This document shows, one piece after another, positions 1 through 12,000 of a DNA stretch of 64,000 nt. The stretch is taken from contig JAAONU010000001.1 in the NCBI GenBank assembly GCA_012932295.1, positions 6,161,104-6,225,103 on the forward strand. The letters are read 5' to 3'. Under the pieces are notes generated by a model that saw nothing but the letters and a program-made list of their open reading frames with translations, ran no database searches and was not told the DNA's origin. The translations under genes were made by a program, and so were the position numbers. Within the stretch, counting starts at the first letter, position 1. The number at the start of each line of letters is the position of its first letter. Origin of the DNA: Cyclina sinensis. Lineage: Eukaryota; Mollusca; Bivalvia; Venerida; Veneridae.

Positions 1-3000
1 ATACATAAATTATGACAAACATGTTTACATAGATTATTTAGAAAATCATTGTGTGTAAAGAATAAAGTATTTAAAATTGTAACTGCAATTGTTAACTTGA
101 AATATACCCCAAAAAGCACCATTTACTTTTAACATAAATTTTTTTTTCGACATGCGGAAGGGGTACCCCCCCACCCTCCCGCACCCAGCCCCACTCTGAA
201 AGTTACCTCAGCGCCTTAAAAAATTCCTGGGGAAAGGCCTGGCCACTCTAACTTTAAACCATGACTCCACACCTGCCCAAACTGCAACCCCCAAATGTTG
301 TTCAAAGAATTCAATTCCATGCAGAACTCTGGTTGCTATGGCAAGCAAAAGGAAAACATTTGAAAATCTTCTTGTCTGAAACCACAAGGCCTGGAGCTTA
401 GATATTTGGTATGAGGCATCATCTAGTAGACTTCTACCAAGATTGTTCAAATTATGACCTTGGGGTCAGAACTGGCCCCGCCCTGGGGGTCACTTTATAC
501 ATAGAGTTATAAAGGGAAAACTTTAAAAATCTTCTTGTCAGAAAACGCAAGGCATGGAGCTTAGATATTTGGTGTTGAGCATTGTCTAGTAGACCTCTAC
601 CAAGATTGTTCAAATCATGGCCCCTGGGTCATAATTGGCCCCGCCCAAGGGGTCACATGTTTTACATAGAGTTATATAGCAAACAACTTTAAAAATCTTC
701 TTGTCACAAACTGCAAGGCCTGGAGCTTAGATATTTGGTATGAGGTATCATCTAGTGGCTATCTACAAAGATTGTTCAAGTTACGGGTTCAGAACTGACC
801 CTGCCCTGGGGGTCACTTGATTTACATAGAGTTATAAAGGGAAAACTTTAAAAATCTTCTTGTAAGAAACCGCAAGGCATGGAGCTTAGATATTTGGTGT
901 TGAGCATTGTCTAGTAGACCTCTACCAAAATTGTTCTAATCATGGCCCCAGGGTCAAAACTGGCCCAGCCCAAGGGGTCCAATGTTTTACATAGAGTTAC
1001 ATAGCAAACAACTTTAAAAACCTGGAGCTTTGATATTTAGAAGTATGCAGTGCGACCACAGTGGGGTCATCCCCCTCCCCTGGGGGTCACTCAAATCCCC
1101 CCCCGCCCCCCCCCCCCCGCCCCCAATTTTTTTTTCTCATTTTTTAAGTTTTTCGCTATGGCAATAAAATTTGGACCATTTATACAGTTTTTCAAGAAGA
1201 TTTCAAAAACATTATTTCTTGACCTATATTTGTGACCTACTGACCTACTTTTTTTTTTAGCAACAACAATGAAATTTGGACCATGTTCACAGTTTTTCTT
1301 TTTGATTTCAAAAAGTGTCATCGCATGGCCTATATTAATATCCCCAAAACAAAGTTTGGGGAGTATATAGGAGTCACCCAGTGGTTGGTCGGTTGGTCAG
1401 TTGGTTGGTTGGGCGGTCGGTCCGGGTTTACCTTGTCCGGAGCATAGCTTAAAAACAACTGGTTGGAATTCAATGCAACTTCATACAATGGTCAAGCACA
1501 ATAGGATGAAGTGCAGTGTCCAAGAATCATAACTCCATCTTAACTATTTTCAGAGCTATAGCCCTTTATTGGTTTTCCTTTTCAGGAGCATAAGTTGAAA
1601 ACTAGTGGTTAGAATTCAGTGCAACTCAATACAATGGTCAAGCACATTGAGAGGAAGTGTAGTGTTCAAGAATCATAACTCCATGTTCACTATTTGCAGA
1701 GTGATTGCCCTTTGTTGGTTTTCCTTTGTATGGAGCAAAACTTGAAAACTAGTGGTTGGAATTCATTGCACCTACACACAATGGTTAATCACAATGAGAG
1801 GAAGTGCATTGTCCAAGAATCATAACTCCATCTTCTCTATTTTTATTGCCCTTTATCGGTTTTTTTTGTCCGGAGCATAGCTTGAAAACTACTGGTTGGA
1901 ATTCAATTCAACTACGTACAGTGGTCAAGCACAATGAGAGGAAGTGCATTGTCCAAGAAACATAACTCAAAATTTTTACAGTTATTGCCCTTAGTTGGTT
2001 TTCCTCTGAGTATAACTTGAAAACTACTGGTTGGAATTCAATGCAACTTTATACAATGGTCAAGCACAATAAGAGGAAGTGCAGTGTCTAAGAATCATAA
2101 CTCCATTTTCACTATTTTCAGAGTTATTGCCCTTTGTTGGTTTTCCTTTGTAGTGAGCAAAACTTGAAAACAACTGGTTTGAATTCAGTGCAACATCATA
2201 CAATGGTAAAGCACAATGAGAGGAAGTGCAGTGTTGAAGAATCATAACTCCAAATTCTCTATTTGCAGAGTTTTTGCCCTTTGTTGGTTTTCTTTATTTG
2301 AAGCATAGCTTGAAAACTACTGGTTGGAATTCAGCGCATTTTCATACAATGGTCAAGCACAATAAGAGGAAGCACAGTGTCCAAGAATCATAACCCCATA
2401 TTCTCTATTTGCAGAGTTATTGCCCTTTGTTGTTGTTTTTTTGTATGGAGGATGACTTGAAAACTACTGGTTGGAATTCAATGCAACTTCATACAATGGT
2501 CAAGCACAATGAGAGGAAGTGCAGTGTACAAGAATCATAACTCCATCTTCTCTATTTGAAGAGTTATTACCCTTAGTTTATTTTCTTTATTTGGAGCATA
2601 ACTTGAAAACTACTGGTTGGAATTCATTGCAACTTCACACAGTGGTCAGTCACAATGAGGGGCAGTGCAGTGTCCAAGAAATGTAACAACATCTTTTCTA
2701 TTTTCAGAGTAATTGCCCTTGAATGGTTTTCCTTTTCAGGAGCATAACTTGAAAACTACTGGTTGGAATTCAATGCAACTACATACAATGGTCAAGCACA
2801 ATAAGAGGAAGCGCATTGTCCAAGTATCATAACTCCATGTTCTCTATTTGCAGAGTTATTGCTCTTTGTTGGTTTTCCTATGTATGGAGAATAACTTGAA
2901 AACTACTGGTTGGAATTCAATGCAACTTCATACAATGGTCAAGCACAATGAGAGGAAGTGCAGTGTCTAAGAATTATAACTCCATCTTCTACTATTTTCA

Positions 3001-3806
3001 GAGTAATTACCCTTAGTTTGTTTTCTTTATTTGGAGCATAACTTGAAAACTACTGGTTGGAATTCAATGCATCTTCATACAATGATCAAGCACAATGAGA
3101 GAAAGTTCATTGTATAAGAGCTATAACTCCATCTTCACTACTTGCAGAGTGATTGCCCTTCCTTGGATTTCCTTTTCCAGAATATAATTTGGAAACTCGT
3201 GGTTGGAATTCAATGCAACTTCATTCAATGGTCAAGCACAATGAGTGGATGTGCAGTGTACAAGAGGTATAACTCTGTCTTCACTGTTTGCACAGTTACT
3301 GCCCTTTGTTAGTTTTCTTTGTCAGCAGAATAACTTGAAAACTATATTTTTGGAATTCAATATTTAACTTCATACAATGGTCAAGCACAATGAGAGGAAA
3401 TGCATTTTACAAAAACCACAACTATCTCTAATTGCCCACAACCATAACTCTTTTTCAATTTTTTACGAAGTATTCTGTTACTAAATTGATAACTTCCTCT
3501 GTTCTGTAGCAGTGTTTTTTGGGGTATCAATCACATTTAGTGATAGCTCTAGTTTTGACCTACTGACCTACCTTTTGTTTTTTGAGCTATGGCAATGAAA
3601 TTTGGACCATGTGTACAGTTTTTTGTTCTGATTTTAAAAACGTCATAGAATGACCTATATTTTTGACCTACTGACCTACTTTTTGTTTTTGGAGCTATGG
3701 CAGTGAAATTGCATTGGTCCATTTCTGTGATATGCATCATTACATTCATAAAGATTTCTTTCATCTTTGAACCCAGGTGAGCGCTTTAGGGCCATTGGCC
3801 CTCTTG
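1..3806 (+). mobile_element. Helentron/pearl-like minisatellite element, 5' end outside the window or lost
   Basis: Seen: imperfect units of about 165 bp (1-1080) share AAAATCTTCTTGTCAGAAAC, GGAGCTTAGATATTTGGT and GACCTCTACCAAG. After a C-rich tract come about 107-bp units with TGACCTACTGACCTAC and GCAATGAAATTTGGACCATG (1150-1340, 3550-3720). The element ends CCCAGGTGAGCGCTTTAGGG, a GGGCCATTGGCCC hairpin and CTCTTGTTTT at about 3806. The same order (165-bp units, 107-bp units, 3' hairpin) recurs at 12931-17447. Known: bivalve pearl/HINE elements have conserved ends around a minisatellite core. Another repeat interrupts this one at 1338-3553. Confidence 0.75.
1338..3553. mobile_element. Inserted repeat with about 14 tandem units of ~145 bp
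   Basis: The insertion separates CCTATATT from TTTGACCTACTGACC of the surrounding 107-bp array. It begins with CCCCAAAACAAAGTTTGGGG (an imperfect hairpin) and a GGTTGGTCGGTTGGTCAG-like tract. About 14 units of roughly 145 bp follow, sharing CTACTGGTTGGAATTCAATG, CAATGGTCAAGCACAATGAG and AGAATCATAACTCCAT. The last unit is followed by unrelated sequence ending in TTTTTTGGGGTATCAATCAC. No coding capacity. Confidence 0.7.
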
Positions 3807-4254
3807 TTTTTTTTTTTTAGGAATGAGTGGGTTCTTATTACCCCTTCTGACTCCTGCATGCTATTGTTATGCCTAGGTAATTGCCCTCCGACTTTACCCA
3901 ACTTTCTCCTTCCCTTGAAATTTTCATTTCCAGTTTGCATCACAACCACTTGTGTAAAAATGTACTTGTCTTCTAACAACCCTGTGTTCTTTGGTTTGTC
4001 ATTGAAAGCCAATATTTTATTTTCATTTATATAATCTTACAGAAAAGTGATTGCTGACATGAAATATTTACACTTCTTCACATAATAAATTTGTACATTT
4101 AGTTTGACGGAATGATCCTTACCAAATTTTGAGTAGAATAATTACCTTTATTACTTTAACAAGTACCGAAAAATTCCTTAACAAAATATGCAGATGTTTA
4201 AGGTAATGTTATATAAAACCATTGGAATTGTTCATGAAATGTTTTTAATTTTAG

Positions 4255-4383
4255 TGACGACTATAAAAGTGGAGACTTCTACTACTGGTTCAGACACAAA
4301 CAAGACAATGGTTAAAATTGTCATTGTTACTGCATGTATTTGTCTTCTCGGGGCAGCTGTTGTTGTACTAGCTTTTTGGAATC
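4255..4383 (+). CDS. Internal exon: stalk and transmembrane helix of a single-pass membrane protein (partial gene A)
   Basis: Seen: a pyrimidine-rich tract ending TTTTAG precedes the exon and GTATGT follows it. The frame (two leading bases, 42 codons, one trailing base) is open. It encodes a Ser/Thr-rich stretch (TTIKVETSTTGSDTNKT, with a possible N-glycosylation site NKT). A strongly hydrophobic segment of about 23 residues follows (IVIVTACICLLGAAVVVLAF), then WN. The trailing C joins the GT that opens the exon at 8554 to make Arg, so all three exons of this gene join in phase. Inferred: a type I receptor-like or adhesion-type protein with a short glycosylated stalk. The ectodomain exons are not visible and are probably left of the window. 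I do not recognise the family. Isolated TM exons can arise by chance, but matching phases at both junctions make that unlikely. Confidence 0.72.
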
Positions 4384-4589
4384 GTATGTATCATTATTAT
4401 AAAATATTAGTCATTTTATAACATAAAACAGAGAACACGAAGGCCATAAAACAGGAAATATGCTTGTGTCTAATTTTTACATACTTTAACATTAATTGGG
4501 AAACAGTTCTTGGAAGTGACTGCTTATATACTGGAATCAAACCAGGCCTCATTCTGAAAGTGCAGAATTCAAAAATTCACTGGAAAATC

Positions 4590-4660
4590 TCAACCCTAAT
4601 TTGAACTGGCAACCTCCACATCTGGAGTCTAGTGCTTTTACCCCTGGATAACTTCTCTGC
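4590..4660 (-). mobile_element. tRNA-like SINE head
   Basis: On the - strand, GTTATCCAGGGGTAAAAGCAC (A-box-like) is followed by AGACTCCAGATGTGGAGG and then GTTGCCAGTTCAAATT (B-box-like) with normal tRNA spacing. The body downstream is not recognised. Confidence 0.45.
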
Positions 4661-4833
4661 TACTGTTAGTGGTATTGAAAGATGAAGTACACACAGCAAA
4701 GTTAACATACATGACTTGCACTGTCTTTTAAAAAGTTTAAAACTGGTTATTAGATTGATATTGTAACTATGTTTTTCTGGTGTAAAACTAAGTGGTCTCA
4801 GTTCATTTTCTTTAGATACAATTGTCATTGGTT

Positions 4834-4966
4834 CAGAAAATCATTTAACCATGGCGGGACTCGAACCCGTGACCCCCCGCTAACAAGTCAGATGCTCTAC
4901 CAACTGAGCTTCCCAGGCTGGTGATAGTACGTTAGTAACCATATCACCTATATTGGTCCTGTGACA
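4834..4966 (-). mobile_element. tRNA-derived SINE, copy 1 of a pair
   Basis: On the - strand a tRNA-like sequence (4849-4918) contains GAAGCTCAGTTGGTAGAGCA (A box) and CGGGTTCGAGTCCCG (B box and T arm). It is preceded by a conserved leader of about 45 bp (4919-4966) and followed by TTAAATGATTTTCTG. The neighbour at 5085-5217 shares leader, head and tail in the same orientation, 251 bp away. The anticodon stem does not pair well, so it is a repeat rather than a working tRNA gene. Confidence 0.7.
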
Positions 4967-5084
4967 TTCTCTCCTGCTCTATAAGAATTCATCCTCAAAT
5001 TCACAGACAGAGAGACTTATAATTGGAGCATATGCGTAGCATTGTAACAGTCAAAAAGCATGTTGGGCACCAGTGTCCTGGGGT

Positions 5085-5217
5085 CAGAAAAATCATTTAC
5101 CCAGGGTGGGACTTGAACCCACAACCCGCCGCTTGCAAGTCAAGTGATATACCAACTGAGCTACCTGGGCTGGTGATAGTACGTTAGTAACCATATCACC
5201 TATATTGGTCCTGTGAT
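5085..5217 (-). mobile_element. tRNA-derived SINE, copy 2 of a pair
   Basis: The - strand tRNA-like head (5099-5171) has TAGCTCAGTTGGTATATCAC (A box) and GTGGGTTCAAGTCCCAC (B box and T arm). The anticodon loop CTTGCAA would read Ala (TGC), but the flanking stem is mismatched. The leader GTACTATCACCAGCC and tail AAATGATTTTTCTGACCCC are shared with copy 1 and, in part, with the fragment at 55880. Confidence 0.7.
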
Positions 5218-5659
5218 ACAATTAACTTACTGCAAAAAAAACTTCGGCAGTTGATAGCTTATAGCATTTCCTTTCATAGGATTTATTTTGGAGTCAAAAG
5301 GGTCAGGGACTTACTCACTATTAGAAAAATTAGGTGTTAGGTTTCCACTCAATAGTTTATGTTACAACTAGTGGTAGGAATCAGTCCAAAAAAAATAGTT
5401 GATTACTCATTACCAGAAGTCACTGAATGATTGACTAATCATGATTAAAGAAAGGAATATACTAAACACCAGCAATTTTTAGAAAACAAAATGCCTAAAT
5501 AAACTCTGTCATAAGAAATTTATTGCAAACTGTCAGATGTGAAAAAAAAAACTTGCTCAAGTACACAGAACTTTGTGTCATACAATGCTAGAAATATCAG
5601 TCCCATATTTCAGCCCATAGTGAAGTGACAATAGATGTTATCTGGAACTCGGCAAATGT

Positions 5660-5818
5660 GGGTTTTTCCCAGCTAATCCAGGGGTACAAACAAACTTTCA
5701 CCGTTATGGCTTCACGGTACACAACCCTTCACAAAAGGTTGATCAACGTGTTGCACTGATTTACCTTGTTGTAACTGTAAAAGTTTGTTTGTACCCCTGG
5801 ATTAGCTGGGAAAAACCC
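5660..5818. mobile_element. Short inverted-repeat element (MITE-like hairpin)
   Basis: GGGTTTTTCCCAGCTAATCC followed by AGGGGTACAAACAAACTTT (5660-5699) is mirrored by its near-perfect reverse complement (5780-5818). Arms of about 39 bp surround an 80-bp loop. It lies in intron 1 of gene A. No target-site duplication was resolved. Confidence 0.75.
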
Positions 5819-6136
5819 AAATATTCTTTATTCCGGAGTAAGTCTATTGCTGCATTGTTTCAGCACTATGTGACTCCAGCTTTAACAGTTAAATGAAACA
5901 AATGTAGTAAATTGTGTTATCAAAGACTTGAAAAAGTACATATTGTTCTGGTTATATAAATATATATAATATATAAAGTCACCATGAACCAGATTGATAT
6001 TTTTGGGAATGAATAGAAAACTGGGAAACTGGCATACTTACTATGGTTCTTATATGCTTTTTTTTAAGTATTTACAGTACAAACAGTACAAACTGCATGC
6101 CCTGGTTTCCTTTTTGTGTCGCCCTTTCAAAGAAAA

Positions 6137-6574
6137 GGCGATACATAGGGATCGCTTTGTCCGTCGGTCCTTCGGTCCATCATGAAAAATTAACGTTGGC
6201 TATAACTTTGCCATTTCTAAACATTATCTTATCAAACTTTCAAATTGTATTGCTTATGACAACAGGGTCGGGTTGATGCCAACATTTCTAGGTCAAGATC
6301 ACATTTGACAGAGTTATGCCCCTTTTTATACATGGATTTGTCATGAAAACTTAACGGCGATACATAGGGATCGCTTTGTCCGTCGGTCCTTCGGTCCATC
6401 ATGAAAAATTAACGTTGGCTATAACTTTGCCATTTCTAAACATTATCTTATCAAACTTTCAAATTGTATTGCTTATGACAACAGGGTCGGGTTGATGCCA
6501 ACATTTCTAGGTCAAGATCACATTTGACAGAGTTATGCCCCTTTTTATACATGGATTTGTCATGAAAACTTAAC
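6137..6574. repeat. Perfect 219-bp tandem duplication
   Basis: The segments 6137-6355 and 6356-6574 appear identical base for base on reading. Both begin GGCGATACATAGGGATCGC and end CATGAAAACTTAAC. All other tandem units in the window diverge visibly, so this duplication is very recent or an assembly artefact. Confidence 0.9.
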
Positions 6575-7107
6575 GTTGGGAATAACTTTGCCATTTCTTA
6601 ACATTTCAACATGAAACTTTCAAATTATATTGCTTACGACAACAGGGTCATGATGATGCCAAAATGTGTAGGTCAAGGTCACAATTGACAGAGTTATGCC
6701 CCTTTTTGTACTTGGATTTTGTCATGAAAACTTAACATTGGCTATAACTATGCCATTTCTTAATGTTTCTTTATCAAACTTTCCAGTTGTAATGCTTACA
6801 ATTGTATCACTTAAGAAAAAAACCATTTCTCAAGGGCAGATAACCCTCAAATTTATTTTTGCAATGTTATGCCCCTTTTTCAAGTTAAAATTTCTTTGTT
6901 AACCTTTTTCTTTATGTCCATGTCTCAAAAAGTGTCAAGGATATTCCATTCAAACTTGGAATACTTGATCACCAGCAAGACCCCTGCAAAGATTGTTGGT
7001 ACCCATGTCCCTGGGGTCACAGTTAGCCCCACCCCCAGGGGTCACTTGATTGTGCTTATACTTATATATAGGAAAAAAACTATTTAAGCCTAGAAATAAA
7101 ATATTAA

Positions 7108-7250
7108 CCCCCCCCCCCCCCCCCCGGCCCAATTTTTTTTTTTAAATTTTAAAACATAGGTACTTTACTCCTCATCCTACCTCAACCCCCCCCCCCCCAA
7201 CCAGTCACCCCCCCCCCCCCCCTCATTTCCCCCCCTCCCAGTCCGCCCTC
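7108..7250. repeat. Cytosine homopolymer tracts
   Basis: Runs of about 18 C (7108-7125), 13 C (7186-7198) and 15 C (7208-7222) in a C-rich stretch. A comparable C-rich tract lies at 1097-1124. Run lengths in such tracts are unreliable in assemblies. Confidence 0.9.
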
Positions 7251-7548
7251 CACAAGTGGAGCATGCTGTCTGTGGACAGGCATTGTTGTACATGTAGTTT
7301 GAGTAGCAAGCTGTCTTTTCCAGCAGGCTCTTGTTTACCTTTTTAGTTATTCTAACAGAGTACCCAAGGGCGACACAAATGTTCCACCGAACACCAATCT
7401 AGTTTTTTGGTGGCTTAGTGGGGTCTAGGATCATGAAACCGTGGTATTGGTTTTCGCAGTTTGGGCTAATCAGCTTACAGACTTGTCCTGTTGGTTCAGT
7501 ATATACAGTCCCTGCACCATAACCTTCTGGGTGACTCCTGAAGATACG

Positions 7549-7812
7549 TCATGAAGGAGATTCTAGACACTGACCTGGGTGCTGCGAGCAACGTACCACA
7601 AAGATGCTTAAAAATAAAACCAGTCATAAATGTCATGACATACAACTTTTGAAAACACTGTTATGATTATTAATAGCTTCTAATCTCTCATTTTGCACTT
7701 AAAATTCTAATTCTAATCTCTCTTTCTCTGGTTTTGACTGGTTTTATTTTTAACCATCTTTGTGGTACATGGCTCCCAGCACCTCGGTCAGTGTCTAGAA
7801 TTTCCTTCATGA
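7549..7812. mobile_element. Inverted-repeat element with ~82-bp arms (MITE-like)
   Basis: The left arm begins TCATGAAGGAGATTCTAGAC and continues through GTACCACAAAGATG to AAAAATAAAACCAGTCA. The right arm (about 7731-7812) is its reverse complement with a few mismatches. A roughly 100-bp AT-rich loop separates the arms. No coding capacity; it sits in intron 1 of gene A. Confidence 0.8.
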
Positions 7813-8553
7813 GGTTTTTTAACAAGTATTATGGCTATGTATAGATGGCTGCTAGCTTATATAACCATCACATATCAACTAAAATAGTATAAGCTCTCTG
7901 CCATTTAAACTAGGCTGTATTACCTGTTCCTCTACTATTTGAGTTTATTAATCATGAGTTCAAGTTTCCCATTTGACTGGCAGCCTTGCAGAGTTCTGTT
8001 ATTTTTGGTTGTTGGGGATACTGCAAAATATAGAAAGCATCACAGTACAGACAACCCTGGTTTTTTACAATACTTTGTGTGTATAGCATTGATACATAGG
8101 ACCTTTGTTTAACCTGTAATCTAGAAGACAGTTAGTTGCGTTAGTGGAGGAGGAGGAAATCAGACTTGCAACTCCTGAATTTCAGTCCAGCACATTACCA
8201 TCGTGCCATTATAAGAATGCATTCCCTACAACCTGTCAAATATCTTTATAACTTACATTATGTTTTCAATAAGGACAGTGATACAAAGGTTTCTCTTATT
8301 TTTAATTATCACTAAAAAAGTTCATTGAATTATAATTTTATACACACAGAGTTTTCTTTGAATATTTTATTATATAATGTACATGACATGTTAACAAAGC
8401 TATTCAGTGCTACTGTCACTTCGCAAAAAGGACATTGTTTTCCCAGTTAAAAGAATCAAACCTGATATCACTAATTTAGTCTGATTTCCCCTTTGTAATT
8501 TTATCATTTTAATCAAAGAAGTGCCAAAATTCAAATATTTTAATGTAATGCAG
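7813..8553. other. Intron 1 of gene A, distal part
   Basis: Apparently unique AT-rich sequence running up to the exon at 8554. A degenerate tRNA-like pattern may lie around 8130-8210 on the - strand, but it is too weak to call. Confidence 0.4.
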
Positions 8554-8652
8554 GTCAGAAGTTGCTATCCTTAAATTGCAGACAACATAGACAACCACCG
8601 TTAGAGGATGTTCAAATCCACCTGAACCTGGCTGATAGCAACAACGAACCAG
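8554..8652 (+). CDS. Internal exon: juxtamembrane cytoplasmic tail (partial gene A)
   Basis: Seen: the exon follows TAATGCAG and is followed by GTATGT. It has two leading bases that complete an Arg codon with the TM exon, 32 open codons and one trailing G. The product begins QKLLSLNCRQHRQPP and continues LEDVQIHLNLADSNNEP. The basic residues (K, R, H) directly after the membrane helix fit the positive-inside rule for a cytoplasmic juxtamembrane segment. The trailing G joins AG at 17579 to make Glu. No domain is recognised. Intron lengths on either side are about 4.2 and 8.9 kb, mostly filled by mobile elements. Confidence 0.68.
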
Positions 8653-9084
8653 GTATGTATTCCTCAGATTTGTCATATTGGCTGTAAGGAAAAAGAAAAA
8701 CACACTTCAGAATTGATAAAATCTTTACACTTACTGGTTGTGGTCATATTTTTGGCCAGGTCATAATTATTTGGCCATACTTTAAAGTTTTTATTACACA
8801 GATCACGTCAAATCACCTTTATCATCTTCAATGCATTACAAAATGCCCACCTAGAACTAATTTCCACAAAATAAATAATATGAAATAATGAGTACCTTCA
8901 TTTCAGCACTTCTTAGTAATGGTGGTCAGTCTGTCATATGGGAAAATAGACAGTTTAAAGGTTTTCTTGAAACTTAGAAAATCTGATGATAAAGATCACA
9001 TTTTCTATCGAAAAAATCTTCTTTCTTATTCTTCTATGTTTATTCACATTTTATTATCTTTAAATAGAAGAACTCATCAATAGC

Positions 9085-12000
9085 TCGACTTTTTTTATAG
9101 TCATGGTGTCGTTGCCATTGCCGTTCCCGTCCGAAAACTTTAACATTGATCATAACTTTTTAGCTCACCTGAGCTGGCTCAGGGTGAGCTATTAGGATCG
9201 ATGAATGTCCGTCGTCCGTCGTCTGTCGTCCGTTCACACTTAGTTCGTTAACACTCTACTGGTAACATTTTTGCTCCAATTGTTACGAAACTTGGTCAGG
9301 ATGTTTGTCCCAGTAATTACTCGGACAAGTTCGAATATGGGTCATCTGGGGTCAAAAACTAGGTCACGGAGCCCAAAAATAGAAAAATCTTGTTAACACT
9401 CTAGAGGTTACATTTTCAGCCCAAATAATCTGGAAATTTGTCAGAAAGGTTGCTTCTATGATTTCTAGCTCAGATTCTAATATGGGTCATCTGGGGTCAA
9501 AAACTAGGTCACAGAGCCCAAAAATAGAACATTCTTGTTAACACTCTAGAGGTTACATTTTCAGCCCAAATAATCTGGAAATTTGTCAGAAAGGTTGCTT
9601 CTAAGATTTCTAGCAAAAGTTCGAATATGGGGCATCTGGGTTAAAAAACTAGGTCACAGAGACCAAAAATAGAACATTCTTGTTAACACTCTAGAGGTTA
9701 CATTTTCAGCCCAAATAATCTGGAAATTTGTCAGAAAGGTTGCTTCCAAGATTTCTAGCACAAGTTCAAATATGAGTCATCTGGGTTCAAAAACTAGGTC
9801 ACAGAGACCAAATATGGAAAAATCTTGTTAACACTCTAGATGTTACATTTTCAGTCTTAATAATCTGGAAATTTGTCAGAAAGATTGTTTCAATGATTTC
9901 TAGCTCGGTTTTGAATGTAGGTAATCTGGGGTCAAAACTAGGTCACAGAGCCCGAAAGTACAAAAACCTTGTTAATGCTCCAGAGGTTACATTTTCAGTC
10001 CAAATGTCCTTAAGAATTTGTCAGGAAGGTTGTTTCAATGATTTCTAGCTCAAATTTGGATATGGGTCATCTGGTTTCAAAAACTAGGTCACATGGCCCA
10101 AATATGTAAAAACCTTTTTAACACTCCAGAGGTTGCATTTTCAGCCCAAATATCCTGGAAATTTGTCAGACAGGTTTTTTTTGATGATTTCTAGCTCAAA
10201 TTGGAGTATGGGCCATCTTGGGTCAAAAACTATGTCACAGAGCCCAAATATGGAAAAACCTTGTTAACACTCTAAAGGTAACATTTTAATTCCAAATATG
10301 GTGGAAATTTGTCAGAAAGCCTAATTCTATGGTTTCTAGCTCAAGTTCGAATATGGATCATCTGGAGTAGAAAACTAGGTCACAGAGCCCAAATATCGAA
10401 AAACTTTGTAAACACTGTAGAGGCTACATTTTCATTCCAAATGTCTTGGAAATTTGTCAGAAAGGTTTTTTGATGATTTGTAGCTCAAGTTTGGATATGG
10501 GTTATCTGGGGTCAAAATCTAGGTCACAGAGCCCAAATATCGAAAAACCTTGTTAACACTTTAGAGGCTACTTTTTCAGTCCAATTATCCTGGAAATTTG
10601 TCGGAGAGATTGTTTTCGATTATTTCTAGCTCAAGTTCGAATATGGGACATCTAGGTTAAAAACTAGGTCATAGAGCCCAAATATGGAAAAACCTTGTTA
10701 ACACTCTAGAGGTAACATTTTCAGTACAAATAACCTTGAAATTTGTCAGAGAGATTGTTTCAATAATTTCTAGGTCAAGTTTGAATATGGGTCATCTTGG
10801 GTCAATTAACCAGGTCCATAGCAAGTTTGTTAAAAGCAGTCATACTCAGGTGAGCGATACAGGGCCATCATGGCCCTCTTGTTTATTCCTTGATGGATTA
10901 TCTTCATACTTGGACACAACAACCCTTTGGACAAGACCTTGAAGAAGACCAGACTTAACTTGACTTTGACTTTTAAATGACCTTCCTATTCAAGGTCAAA
11001 ATATTGAAATTTGCTATTATTAGAAGGTGGATTGTCTTCATACTCATGCTGTTATTAGAAGGTGGATTGTCTTCATACTTGGACACAAGAACCATTTGGA
11101 CAAGACCTTCAATTAGACCAGACTAAACTTGATCTTAACTCTTTTCTGACCTTCACCTTTTAGGTCAACATATTGAATATTGCTTAAACTAGCCATAACT
11201 TAATTATTAATGGGTGGATTGTCTTCATACTTGAACACAACAACCCTTTGGACAAGATCTTCAAGTGGACTAGACTCAACTTGACATTGACTCATAAATT
11301 ACCTTCACCTTCAAGGCCAAATTATTGAATTTTGCTAAAATTGTCCGTAACTTTGTTATTTATGGTTGGATTTGAGTTATACTTGGATAAAACAACACTT
11401 ATGACAAAATGGACATATCGATTAACTCACATATGACCATGACCTATAAATGACCTTGACTGTCAAGGTCAGATGATTGATTTTTGCTTAAATGGTCATA
11501 ACGTTTTCGTTCATTTATAAATTTGATTCATATTTCGACAGATCAACACTTATGACAAATCCGACATTATGATTTTTTCAAGTTTGACTTTGAACTTTAA
11601 ATGACCTTGACAGCCAAGGTCAAATCATTGAATTTCGTTAAAACTGATCATAATTTTGTTATTTATGGTTGGATTTGAATCAGACTTGGACAAAAGAACA
11701 TTTATGAGAAAACCAACATGATAATTTGTTAAAGTTTGACCTTAACCTTAAAATGACCATTAACGTCAAGGTCAAATGATTAAGTTTTGCTTAAATTGTC
11801 ATAACTTTCTTGTTTATGTTTGGATTTGATTTATACTTGGAGAAAACAACACTTATGACAAAATCAACATACTGAATAACCCAAGTATGATGATAACCTT
11901 AAAATGACCTTGACCGTCAAGGTCATATGATTGATTTTTGCTCAGATTGTCATAACTTTTGTATTTGTTTAAGGATTTGATTTATACTTGGACAAAACAA

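Larger units (their letters stand above)
6113..7379. mobile_element. Repeat element bounded by TTTGTGTCGCCCTT inverted ends
   Basis: The left end TTTGTGTCGCCCTTTC (6113) matches the reverse complement of the right end CCCAAGGGCGACACAAA (7363-7379) over about 14 bp. Inside are GTCCGTCGGTCC-rich sequence, units sharing TTTGCCATTTCT and GACAGAGTTATGCCCC, one 165-bp-family-like unit near 6950-7090, C-rich tracts, and a GGCTCTTGTTTACC segment resembling the Helentron-like 3' end. It contains a perfect 219-bp duplication. Confidence 0.6.

Noticed and set aside
4849..5171. Two functional tRNA genes
   Set aside because: The A and B boxes are good, but the anticodon stems are mismatched. Both copies share a leader and tail outside the tRNA part, so they are SINE copies.
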